From a virus: a stretch of DNA of 32,662 bases. Made by a program: the position numbers and the translations under genes. How positions within the stretch are numbered: position 1 is the stretch's first letter; the number at the start of each line of letters is the position of its first letter. This document shows positions 22,424 through 28,535 of this stretch, in pieces. Below the pieces are notes generated by a model. The model ran no database searches and was not told the origin of the DNA. It saw only the letters and a program-made list of their open reading frames with translations. The stretch is taken from positions 1-32,662 of IMG/VR virus record IMGVR_UViG_3300042311_000399; one strand, given 5' to 3'.

Positions 22424-22452
22424 TTCTATGCGCTGTGCATAGCAAGGGTCAA
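22424..22452 (-). promoter_or_regulatory. Leftward early promoter (sigma70-like)
   Basis: On the minus strand TTGACC (22452-22447) lies 17 bp before ATAGAA (22429-22424). The -35 is close to consensus and the -10 is weak. Array gene 1 starts 25 bp further downstream with a good ribosome binding site. This is the only promoter-like sequence upstream of the 19-gene array. Confidence 0.55.
22426..22442. promoter_or_regulatory. Perfect 17-bp operator palindrome
   Basis: CTATGC (22426-22431) and GCATAG (22437-22442) are perfect inverted arms with a 5-bp spacer. The site overlaps the spacer and -10 box of the leftward promoter, so a bound repressor would block it. Size and position match operators of lambda-type repressors; the Cro-like protein encoded at 22506 is the obvious candidate ligand. 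Confidence 0.6.
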
Positions 22453-22505
22453 GCCCTAAAATCGCGTCATTGCGTTTCGTGTAATTTAATGGCAATGCGC
22501 GGGGC

Positions 22506-22673
22506 ATGACATTGACAGACATTAGGACTCGCATGGGATTGTCGCAGCAACAGCTTGCTGAAGCGGTCGGCGTGGATCAGGCAACGATCAGCCGAATTGA
22601 GCAAGGTAAGTCTCCGCGCATGGAACGCATCGCCAAGCTCGCGGCGCTGGCAGTGCATCACAAGCTGGCATGA
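22506..22673 (+). CDS. Cro/C1-type repressor, short XRE helix-turn-helix protein
   Basis: This 55-aa protein is almost only an XRE DNA-binding domain: GLSQQQLAEAVGVDQ forms helices 1-2 and ATISRIEQGKSPR the recognition helix and turn (residues 11-38). It is transcribed away from the leftward array and probably binds the palindrome at 22426-22442 to switch early expression. There is no cleavage or dimer domain, so it is Cro-like and not a full CI. The stop overlaps the RusA ATG (ATGA). ATG 22506 has only a weak ribosome site. Confidence 0.8.
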   Translation: MTLTDIRTRMGLSQQQLAEAVGVDQATISRIEQGKSPRMERIAKLAALAVHHKLA

Positions 22674-23074
22674 TCCGCTTCACCGTCCCCGGCAAGCCAC
22701 AAGGCAAGGCCCGCCCAAGATTCGCAAGGGGGCGCACATACACGCCCGCCAAAGCCGTCGCCTATGAACGTGAAATAGCACAGGCCGCTAGGGAGGTGTG
22801 GGAGGGCCGCGATCTGCTGGATGGGCCGGTTTATATCATCATCAATGCGTTTTTTCCGATTCCCGCAAGCTGGCCCAAGCGCAGGCGGCAAGAGGCGGCT
22901 TCTGGTGCGCTGTGGCACACCAGCAAGCCTGATTGGGACAATATCGGCAAGGCTGTCTCTGACGCACTAAATGGCATTGTTTGGGGTGATGACTGCCAAG
23001 TGGCATTCGCCAAAGTGACCAAGCATTATGGTGTCGAGCCAAGGCTGGAAATCTACATCGAACCGTTGCTTTAA
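22670..23074 (+). CDS. rusA: RusA family Holliday junction resolvase
   Basis: This 134-aa protein has the RusA signature: VPGKPQGKARPRF at the start and KPDWDNIGKAVSDALNGIVW then GDD. Acidic residues Asp88, Asp90 and Asp107/108 and Lys94 are spaced like the catalytic Asp70, Asp72, Asp91 and Lys76 of E. coli RusA. It resolves four-way junctions in phage recombination and packaging intermediates. Coupled by ATGA to the Cro-like gene, so transcription from that start feeds the recombination block. Confidence 0.9.
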   Translation: MIRFTVPGKPQGKARPRFARGRTYTPAKAVAYEREIAQAAREVWEGRDLLDGPVYIIINAFFPIPASWPKRRRQEAASGALWHTSKPDWDNIGKAVSDALNGIVWGDDCQVAFAKVTKHYGVEPRLEIYIEPLL

Positions 23075-23132
23075 GGCTTGCCACATTATGCCGCTTGCAT
23101 TAAGCGTGCGAATGTCAGCAAGGAGATAAAGC

Positions 23133-23753
23133 ATGACAGAACACAAGAACATTTATGCGGCGCTGTGCGCTGCGCAGAGCGAGTTTGGCAAAGTCACCAA
23201 GGGTGCGACCAATCCCGCATTCAAGTCCAAGTATGCCGATCTGGCGGATGTTGCGGGTGTGATTATCCCAACGATGAATGCCCACGGGTGCGCTGTGCTG
23301 CATTACGTGGTCGATGGTGCGATGCGCACTGAGTTTGTTCACGCTGCAAGCGAAACCAAGGTGACTTGTGACGTTCCGCTGATCGTGGACAGGCAGAATA
23401 TGCAGGGTATGAAATCCGCGACAACCTATGCAAAGCGGATCGGGTTGGAAAGCTTGTCGGGCATTGCGCCAGAAGATGATGATGGCAATGCCGCTGCTAA
23501 GGCACCGCCCAAGAGCGAGCCTGCCCCGTCACTCATCACCGAGGATCAGCGCGGCGAATTGATGACGCTGTTCACGCATCTGAATGTGCCTGTCGCAGAG
23601 TTCCTTGCGGTGGCGAAGGTGGCATCGCTTGATAAGCTTCCGGCGGCTTGGTTTGACCGCGCAAAGACATGGGTGAATGACAAAGCCAAGCAAAAGCGCG
23701 AAGCGGCAAAGCCTAGCGTATCGGATGAGCTTGACGATAATGTGCAGTATTGA
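23133..23753 (+). CDS. erf: ERF family single-strand annealing protein
   Basis: This 206-aa protein carries the ERF core: KNIYAALCAAQSEFGKV, GATNPAFKSKYADLADV and GMKSATTYAKRIGLESLSGI followed by APEDDDGN. ERF proteins form rings on ssDNA and anneal complementary strands during phage recombination and genome circularisation. The end is acidic (DELDDNVQY), typical for this family. RBS AAGGAGATAAAGC precedes ATG. Neighbours RusA, exonuclease and NinB complete a recombination module. Confidence 0.9.
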   Translation: MTEHKNIYAALCAAQSEFGKVTKGATNPAFKSKYADLADVAGVIIPTMNAHGCAVLHYVVDGAMRTEFVHAASETKVTCDVPLIVDRQNMQGMKSATTYAKRIGLESLSGIAPEDDDGNAAAKAPPKSEPAPSLITEDQRGELMTLFTHLNVPVAEFLAVAKVASLDKLPAAWFDRAKTWVNDKAKQKREAAKPSVSDELDDNVQY

Positions 23754-23764
23754 GGGAGGGCAAC

Positions 23765-24427
23765 ATGATTAACGTTTATCTAGACATTGAGACGATACCA
23801 AACCAATCGCCTGATTATCGGGCCAAGGTGCGCGAGGGCATCAAGCCGCCTGCAAGTTACAAGAAGCAGGATAGCATTGACGCTTGGCTGGCAGAGAACG
23901 CAGATGCGGCAGCGGACGAGGCGATTGCCAAGACCAGCTTTGATCCGGCGCATGGGCATATCTGCTGCATTGGCTGGGCCATTGGCAGTGAAGAGCCTCA
24001 GAGCGTGTCGATGACGCATATCGACGAGGAAAAAGCCACTTTGCAGGCGTTCTTTGACGCCATTTCACCGCAGGTCGGCATGGCCTGCTTTATCGGTCAC
24101 AACGTTAGTGGTTTTGATCTGCGCTTCCTGCTTTGCCGGTCTATCGTGCTTGGCGTGCAGATTCCGAAAATCATCCCGCGTGACATTAAGCCTTGGTCGC
24201 AAGATATTTTCGACACCATGACGGCTTGGGCTGGTGCGCGTGGCACAATTGGGCAGGCGCGGCTTGCCGAGGCTCTTGGGCTGGATGGCGGCAAGGATGA
24301 TTTTGACGGCTCCAAGGTCGCTGGCGCATGGGCGCGTGGTGAGCATGAGCGCATTGCTAGTTATTGCCGATCTGACGTTGAAGTGGTTCGGCAGATTTAC
24401 CGCAAGTTCGAAGCGGTCGGGTTTTGA
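23765..24427 (+). CDS. DEDD-type 3'-5' exonuclease
   Basis: This 220-aa protein begins MINVYLDIETIPNQSPDYRA with the first DxE motif (Asp7, Glu9). GHNVSGFDLRFLLCR provides the second acidic site and IASYCRSDVEVVRQIYRK the third. This matches the PolB-like 3'-5' exonuclease family often paired with ERF, where it may process ends for annealing. RBS GAGGGAGGGCAAC precedes ATG 23765; the upstream TTG at 23750 is less likely. Confidence 0.85.
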   Translation: MINVYLDIETIPNQSPDYRAKVREGIKPPASYKKQDSIDAWLAENADAAADEAIAKTSFDPAHGHICCIGWAIGSEEPQSVSMTHIDEEKATLQAFFDAISPQVGMACFIGHNVSGFDLRFLLCRSIVLGVQIPKIIPRDIKPWSQDIFDTMTAWAGARGTIGQARLAEALGLDGGKDDFDGSKVAGAWARGEHERIASYCRSDVEVVRQIYRKFEAVGF

Positions 24428-24438
24428 AAGGAAAAGAT

Positions 24439-24684
24439 ATGAGCAACCGTAAAGACATTATGGCCCCGCGCAAAAAGAAGGACGGCGGCACCTATTGGGT
24501 AAAGATTGGCACTGCTTGGGAAGGGCCGAAAGGTATTCAGCTTGTGTTTGATGCGTTGCCTTTGCCAGACAATGAGGGCCGCGTTGTTGCAAACCTGTTT
24601 GAACCGCGTCAGAATGACCAACGTTCCGCTCCGCGTCAGCAAAGCGGATTTGATGATGATCTTTCGGATGATATTCCGTTTTGA
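24439..24684 (+). CDS. Small ssDNA-module protein with SSB-like acidic tip
   Basis: This 81-aa protein has a basic N-terminus (NRKDIMAPRKKKDGG), a beta-rich core YWVKIGTAWEGPKGIQLVFD and ALPLPDNEGRVV, and ends FDDDLSDDIPF. The last residues reproduce the conserved SSB tail (D-D-I-P-F) that docks replication and repair enzymes. The core resembles short phage proteins with a KIG.A....G....L..LP pattern. It may be a mini-SSB or a decoy for SSB partners. RBS AAAGGAAAAGAT precedes ATG. Confidence 0.7.
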   Translation: MSNRKDIMAPRKKKDGGTYWVKIGTAWEGPKGIQLVFDALPLPDNEGRVVANLFEPRQNDQRSAPRQQSGFDDDLSDDIPF

Positions 24685-24693
24685 GATTGCTGG

Positions 24694-24911
24694 GCGTGTA
24701 ATGGAAAGTCACGCTTGTTGGAAACCGCTGGCAGGCCGGTGCAATGTGTCTGCCAATTTAGTTTCGCGCACGGCTGGGCCACTCCTTGCCTGCTGATCCT
24801 CGCTGGCAGACCGGGGGAGCCGTGTAGCGTCTGCCACTACTATTCGTGGCGTGCCGTTGTAAGATCAGGCGCGTTGGAAGCCCTTGGCGGGAGGGTGCGA
24901 AGAACCCGCCA
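24694..24911 (+). ncRNA. Candidate structured RNA / hairpin-rich intergenic stretch
   Basis: Between stop 24684 and start 24932 I see four successive hairpins: GCGTG/CACGC (24694-24714), TGGCAGGC/GTCTGCCA with one G-T pair (24729-24755), TGGCAGAC/GTCTGCCA perfect (24804-24836) and TGGCGGG/CCCGCCA perfect (24885-24911). The second and third are an imperfect direct repeat. No good gene start exists; a TTG frame at 24715 reads through with an AGRP..C..C motif twice, so coding cannot be excluded. Function unknown. Confidence 0.4.
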
Positions 24912-24931
24912 TTTCACACAAGGATGCACCC

Positions 24932-25276
24932 ATGATCCGCAAGCTGCCCAAAAAGCCAAAACGCGAAACCCGTTTTCGGTCGCAGCGGCATCTTCGCCAT
25001 ATTCGCAGCCATGCTTGCGTCATTTGTGATGCAGATGCGCCCATTGAGGCTGCGCACGTTCGTTTAGGCAGCAATGCGGGAATGGGCTTTAAGCCGGATG
25101 ACTTTCGTGCCGTGGCGCTTTGTGGCGGGCATGATGGGTGTCATCAGCGGCAGCATTCCCAAGGTGAGCGCACATTCTGGCAGGGCAAGGATGTGGAAGC
25201 CATTATCGAAGCGTTTATCCGCAGCAGCCCAGTTCGTGCCGAAATCGAAGCGCACAGGCGAAGCGATGCCACATAG
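24932..25276 (+). CDS. HNH/DUF968-like zinc protein of the nin-type region
   Basis: This 114-aa protein has a basic start (MIRKLPKKPKRETRFRSQRH), then CVIC (Cys29, Cys32), AAHVR (His42), FKPDD, ALCGGHDGCHQRQHS with Cys64, His67, Cys70, His71 and His75, and GERTFW. This is the layout of DUF968/Ref-like HNH nucleases found beside NinB in lambdoid phages. RBS ACAAGGATGCACCC precedes ATG. It overlaps NinB by 11 nt. Nuclease activity is likely by family but not shown here. Confidence 0.8.
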   Translation: MIRKLPKKPKRETRFRSQRHLRHIRSHACVICDADAPIEAAHVRLGSNAGMGFKPDDFRAVALCGGHDGCHQRQHSQGERTFWQGKDVEAIIEAFIRSSPVRAEIEAHRRSDAT

Positions 25277-25694
25277 AATCATCAACACGCCGCATGACTT
25301 GCAGGCACTGGGCCGCACGCTGGGCGCGTTGAAGCTGCCGATCACGGTAACATGGCGGCAAGGCAGGGATCGGTCGCTAGACCAAAATCATCTTCAGTTT
25401 TTGTGGGCGCGTGAATTCTCTGAGGTGATGGGCGACCGGACGCTTGACGAAGTGCGGTGCGATTGGAAGCTGCGGCATGGTGTGCCGATCCTGCGTGCCG
25501 AGGATGATAAGTTCCGCCAGACCTATGACGCGGTTCTGAAGCCTCGCACGTTCGAGGAAAAGCTTGCTGTGATGCAGTATCTGCCCGTCACCAGCTTAAT
25601 GACTGTGCCGCAGATGACGGCATATCTTGATGCAGTGCAGCGTGAATGCCTGCAAATGGGCGTTCGCCTAACCGATCCTGATAAAAACGCTTGA
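25266..25694 (+). CDS. ninB: NinB / Orf-family recombination mediator
   Basis: This 142-aa protein matches lambda NinB (Orf): WRQGRDRSLDQNHLQFLW (residues 30-47), then DRTLDEVRCDWKLRHGVPIL, FEEKLAVMQYLPVTSLMT and MTAYLDAVQRECLQMGVRLT with a final DP. NinB binds ssDNA and SSB and helps strand-annealing recombination, replacing RecFOR for lambda Red. ATG 25266 lies inside the end of the HNH gene. An RNA hairpin region follows. Confidence 0.92.
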   Translation: MPHRIINTPHDLQALGRTLGALKLPITVTWRQGRDRSLDQNHLQFLWAREFSEVMGDRTLDEVRCDWKLRHGVPILRAEDDKFRQTYDAVLKPRTFEEKLAVMQYLPVTSLMTVPQMTAYLDAVQRECLQMGVRLTDPDKNA

Positions 25695-25716
25695 CCGCAT
25701 AGCGGAACCAGCGCAG

Positions 25717-25750
25717 AAAAAGACCGCCCAGTGCTACTAACACTGGGCGG
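25717..25750 (-). terminator. 10-bp perfect hairpin with leftward U tract
   Basis: CCGCCCAGTG (25724-25733) and CACTGGGCGG (25741-25750) pair perfectly around CTACTAA. On the plus strand AAAAA (25717-25721) precedes the stem and no T run follows, so it would terminate leftward and not rightward transcription. A smaller palindrome CCGCATAGCGG lies at 25695-25705. Confidence 0.6.
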
Positions 25751-25775
25751 CAACTAGCGGCTATAGGAGAGCCAC

Positions 25776-25946
25776 ATGAGCGATGATACGCAGCGCATAA
25801 TTGCGCCGCAAGACCCCCTTATCACGTATGCGCGTCTGGTGAATGTCAACGCGGAGATTGAACGCAACCTGCAAAGGCGGCGGGCGATGCGCCCTGCCCG
25901 TTCTGAAGCGGCAATTAAGGGCTGGGAGACACGCAATGACAAGTAA
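25776..25946 (+). CDS. Small basic hypothetical protein
   Basis: This 56-aa protein begins MSDDTQRIIAPQDPLITYAR and has an arginine-rich helix IERNLQRRRAMRPARSEAAI. It ends GWETRNDK. It resembles short charged phage proteins with no assigned role. RBS ATAGGAGAGCCAC precedes ATG. Overlaps the next gene by 11 nt. Confidence 0.7.
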   Translation: MSDDTQRIIAPQDPLITYARLVNVNAEIERNLQRRRAMRPARSEAAIKGWETRNDK

Positions 25947-26145
25947 CAAAAAGCAACTGCAAAAGTTTTGGGCGCTGCCGACGCTGGATCGCACTTTGGT
26001 CGGCATTGAAGAGTATCACGAAGCGCATTTGCGCAATGCCAGCAGCTATTACGGCTGGGCTATTGCTATGGCGGCATCAGGGCATGATCCGCAAACGCCT
26101 AAAGAGCCAATGCGCCTTCCAAGTGATCGTTTGAACAGGGATTGA
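25936..26145 (+). CDS. Hypothetical protein, aromatic-rich
   Basis: This 69-aa protein begins MTSNKKQLQKFWALPTLDRT and has ASSYYGWAIAMAASGHDPQ, ending PSDRLNRD. ATG 25936 lies inside the previous gene's end, and an upstream in-frame start at 25843 would overlap it fully. Function unknown; it stands just before the first DnaA-like gene. Confidence 0.68.
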   Translation: MTSNKKQLQKFWALPTLDRTLVGIEEYHEAHLRNASSYYGWAIAMAASGHDPQTPKEPMRLPSDRLNRD

Positions 26146-26149
26146 TCGA

Positions 26150-26731
26150 ATGACCATCGAAGAACTTGCCTACTTAAAATGTTCGAATAAAATTCGCACT
26201 GCGCTAATCAACACGGTCGGGCGTGCGCCGCCGATTGATGTGATTGAGCGTAAGCTGAAAGAATTTGAGCCTAAGCGGGTTCGCTGGAACGTTGGGGAGC
26301 CAAAGGACAGCGATGCTGTCGGTTATATGCCGGAATACCTGCAAGACAGGCTGGAGCGCATCAGCAAGCCTGAAAAGCCCAAAAAACCGCGCAAGATATA
26401 TATCCCCAAGCCAGCAAGCCTTGAGCCGCGTGAATATAAGCCAACGCTGCTGTCGGAAAAGCTTGCCCAAGAGGTTTGCAAGCGCATGGGCCTTGACGTT
26501 GCAACGTTCTACAGCGCCACCAGAGTCAAGCCTTACGTCCATGCTAGGGGTATCGTTTGTCAGGTGCTGCGTGAGCGCAATCCAAGCGTCTACAGCCACA
26601 GCAGGCTTGGTGCGTGCATTGCGCGTGAGGATCACAGCACTGTTGCACACCTGCTGAAGCAGTTTCAATCTTACTGCCGCCATCCAAACGTGTGGAGGGT
26701 TTATCAAGAGGTCAGCCAGCTTGAATTATAA
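26150..26731 (+). CDS. DnaA domain IV-like DNA-binding protein 1
   Basis: This 193-aa protein has a basic N-terminal part with KPEKPKKPRKIYIPKP linker (about residues 72-90) and a C-terminal helix-turn-helix resembling DnaA domain IV. HARGIVCQVLRERNPS matches the R-x-I...L segment, and REDHSTVAHLLKQF (159-165 for REDHSTV) matches the RDHSTV DnaA signature. There is no Walker A or AAA+ part. It probably binds DnaA-box-like sites. A second such gene follows after a hairpin. Confidence 0.75.
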   Translation: MTIEELAYLKCSNKIRTALINTVGRAPPIDVIERKLKEFEPKRVRWNVGEPKDSDAVGYMPEYLQDRLERISKPEKPKKPRKIYIPKPASLEPREYKPTLLSEKLAQEVCKRMGLDVATFYSATRVKPYVHARGIVCQVLRERNPSVYSHSRLGACIAREDHSTVAHLLKQFQSYCRHPNVWRVYQEVSQLEL

Positions 26732-26744
26732 AATGGGCTGCTAT

Positions 26745-26792
26745 AAAAAAATGGGGCCGGGAGCGGTGGGAGGAAGCCCGCTCGACCGGCCC
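26745..26792. repeat. A7 tract plus bulged GC-rich hairpin between DnaA-like genes
   Basis: AAAAAAA (26745-26751) precedes GGGCCGG (26754-26760) paired with CCGGCCC (26786-26792). An inner stem GAGCGG/CCGCTC is separated by a GA bulge. On the minus strand it reads stem then CATTTTTTTAT, a leftward terminator. It could also be an initiator-binding or origin-associated element. Confidence 0.5.
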
Positions 26793-26819
26793 TATCAACG
26801 CCTGAAGAGGAGGCACTGA

Positions 26820-27290
26820 ATGATTGTTCGTGTACACTGTATACCGCCTATCCGCAATGTTCCGCCGCAGCCAACGGTTGTGGAGCGGATACCGCTGCGC
26901 CGATCTCTTACGCCAGAGCAAAGGGACGAAATTGCTCGCTTGGCCGCGCTGATTCCAGATCGGATTAACGACAAGCAGCATATCAAGCAGAAAGCGGCTG
27001 ATGAAGCGCAAGAGTTGATCGCCAGTGTTTTGGCACGATGCCAGATCGGGCGGCGCAAGTTCTTTCAGCAGCGCAGGCGGGCGCAAAACGTTGCTGTCGC
27101 TGGCGGTATTGCCGTGCTGCTGCGGGAGCGTGATGAAAAGCTTTATTCCTACCCGTTTCTTGCGTCCTTGCTTAATCGCAAAGACCACACCACGATGATG
27201 AATGCCGTGAGGCGTTGGCCTGAGTTGGCAGCACAGTTCCCAGACATTGCAGCGGTGATCGAAGCTGTGCGTAAGGAGTGGAAGCGATGA
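26820..27290 (+). CDS. DnaA domain IV-like DNA-binding protein 2
   Basis: This 156-aa protein begins MIVRVHCIPPIRNVPPQPTV and ends in a DnaA domain IV-like unit: GGIAVLLRERDEKLYSYPFL then LLNRKDHTTMMNAVRRW (RKDHTTM at 120-126). A helical charged part (ERIPLRRSLTPEQRDEIARL) precedes it. The two DnaA-like proteins differ in the N-terminal halves but share the terminal domain. ATG 26820 has RBS GAAGAGGAGGCACTG. Confidence 0.75.
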   Translation: MIVRVHCIPPIRNVPPQPTVVERIPLRRSLTPEQRDEIARLAALIPDRINDKQHIKQKAADEAQELIASVLARCQIGRRKFFQQRRRAQNVAVAGGIAVLLRERDEKLYSYPFLASLLNRKDHTTMMNAVRRWPELAAQFPDIAAVIEAVRKEWKR

Positions 27291-28027
27291 GCGGTTTGCC
27301 TTGGTTTCGCGTCTATCATCGCATGATTGACGATGAGCGCTTGCGCCTTTTGGCTTTCGAGGATCGTTGGCATTTTGTGGCAGTGCTTTGCCTTAAGGCT
27401 GATGGTTTGCTTGATGACGATCATGATGATCTGTGGGAGCGCAGGCTTGCATTAAAGCTTGGCATCCAGCTTCGGGAGCTTGATGAAATCAATCGGAGGC
27501 TGATGAATGTCGGCCTGATTGATGCTGAATGGCAACCGATAAAGTGGGACGAATTACAGCAACGATCAGATCACAGTCGAGATCGGGTTAGAAAGTTTCG
27601 GGACAAGCAAAAATCGTTGCAAAACAGCGGTGAAACAGATGTAACCGTTACAGTAACGGAAATGAAACGGCCTAGAGTAGATAAGATAAGACAAGATAAG
27701 AAAGAACCTAAAGGTTCTAGTGCATCTGGCGATGCACCTGCATTCACAATCGAAGATTTTGTTGAAGCATGGAATGAGACCGCCGAAGCGTGCGGTCTGG
27801 CAAAGATTCGGAAGTTGACCGAATCGCGGAAGCGGGCTTTTAATGTGCGCCGCCGAGAGTATCCTGAGATCAGTGATTGGCAGGCTGCGTTTAGCTGTTT
27901 GCGCGACAACAAGTGGATGCACGGCGACAATCATCAGGGCTGGAGGGCCGATCCTGATTTCTTCCTGACCGCATCGAAGTTCACAAAGCTAGTGGAGGGG
28001 CAATATGGCAAAGCTGATCGAAACTAA
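27287..28027 (+). CDS. Lambda O / DnaD-like replication initiator
   Basis: This 246-aa protein begins MSGLPWFRVYHRMIDDERLR, with LLAFEDRWHFVAVLCLKADG forming a winged-helix-like N-terminal unit as in phage replisome organisers. A charged linker at residues about 120-160 (TVTEMKRPRVDKIRQ) is encoded by a stretch full of palindromes. A C-terminal helix domain with RKRAFNVRRREYPEIS and GWRADPDFFL completes it. ATG 27287 overlaps the upstream stop. It would load the host helicase at the phage origin. Confidence 0.78.
   Translation: MSGLPWFRVYHRMIDDERLRLLAFEDRWHFVAVLCLKADGLLDDDHDDLWERRLALKLGIQLRELDEINRRLMNVGLIDAEWQPIKWDELQQRSDHSRDRVRKFRDKQKSLQNSGETDVTVTVTEMKRPRVDKIRQDKKEPKGSSASGDAPAFTIEDFVEAWNETAEACGLAKIRKLTESRKRAFNVRRREYPEISDWQAAFSCLRDNKWMHGDNHQGWRADPDFFLTASKFTKLVEGQYGKADRN
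27645..27737. other. Candidate lambda-type replication origin within the initiator gene
   Basis: In 93 bp I see CCGTTAC-A-GTAACGG (27645-27659, perfect odd palindrome), three GATAAG units (27680, 27685, 27695) in a purine-rich AT-rich run, AGAACC-TAAA-GGTTCT (27703-27718) and GTGCATC-TGGC-GATGCAC (27720-27737). In lambda the origin iterons lie inside gene O in the linker region, and this position matches. No experiment supports it. Confidence 0.5.
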
Positions 28028-28226
28028 TTCCGCCAGCCGGATGGGCATTGGCGAGGATGCGCTGCTGCACTTCATCGACGAGATAAACTGCGTTCGCGCC
28101 AGATCGTCCAGCAGGTTCCGAATGCGCCCCGTCCGCAAGGCTGATGGCGTGCTTGGCATGGAGGATTGTTACGAAATACGCCGCCCCATGCGCCCGGACA
28201 CGCCAAGCGAGCGTTATGGGCGATGA
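28005..28226 (+). CDS. Hypothetical protein
   Basis: This 73-aa protein begins MAKLIETNSASRMGIGEDAL and is Arg-rich in the middle (CVRARSSSRFRMRPVRKADG). It resembles no family I can name. RBS GAGGGGCAAT precedes ATG, and it overlaps the initiator by 23 nt and the next gene by 4 nt. Confidence 0.65.
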   Translation: MAKLIETNSASRMGIGEDALLHFIDEINCVRARSSSRFRMRPVRKADGVLGMEDCYEIRRPMRPDTPSERYGR

Positions 28227-28471
28227 ATAGGATTTGGCCGATCCCTGCGCCGGGGTACACGAAGATTAGTGGCAAGCGCAGACCGCCAAAGGCTTGGGGT
28301 GATACGCTTTGGTGCCAGCTACGCAGCGGCATCTGCGGCAAGGAACCTTGGCCGACCGCAACCTGCATCTGGATACACGATGGCAGCTACTCCGACATCG
28401 TGGCAGTGAAGCGCACGGATGAGACGCTTGCAAAGGAAGAAGGCAGGCAAAAAAATGGCAGCTATGAATAG
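28223..28471 (+). CDS. Hypothetical protein
   Basis: This 82-aa protein begins MNRIWPIPAPGYTKISGKRR and is Trp-rich (WGDTLWCQLRSG and TATCIWIHDG). A C-terminal helix ETLAKEEGRQKNGSY follows. ATG 28223 overlaps the previous stop. Function unknown; its stop is 10 bp before the -35 of the next promoter. Confidence 0.65.
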   Translation: MNRIWPIPAPGYTKISGKRRPPKAWGDTLWCQLRSGICGKEPWPTATCIWIHDGSYSDIVAVKRTDETLAKEEGRQKNGSYE

Positions 28472-28481
28472 CGAAAAGGTG

Positions 28482-28510
28482 TTGACAGGGTAATTGGTCG
28501 TGGGTATCAG
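28482..28510 (+). promoter_or_regulatory. Sigma70-like promoter with perfect -35
   Basis: TTGACA (28482-28487) is followed by a 17-bp spacer and TATCAG (28505-28510). The -35 is exact consensus and the -10 matches four of six. The gene it drives starts at 28536 with RBS GAGGAGACACGC. Confidence 0.65.
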
Positions 28511-28535
28511 GGTGCATCAACTGAGGAGACACGCA

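Noticed and set aside
22506-22673. Lysogeny module
   Set aside because: Only a Cro-like 55-aa protein exists; no integrase, excisionase, partition gene or full-length CI repressor occurs anywhere in the complete circle.
24715-25029. TTG-started 104-aa frame with AGRP..C motifs
   Set aside because: No ribosome binding site, weak start, and a long overlap with the HNH gene; kept only as an alternative to the hairpin-rich RNA reading.
25724-25750. Hairpin read as a rightward terminator of the recombination genes
   Set aside because: No T run follows on the plus strand; the U tract is only on the minus strand.
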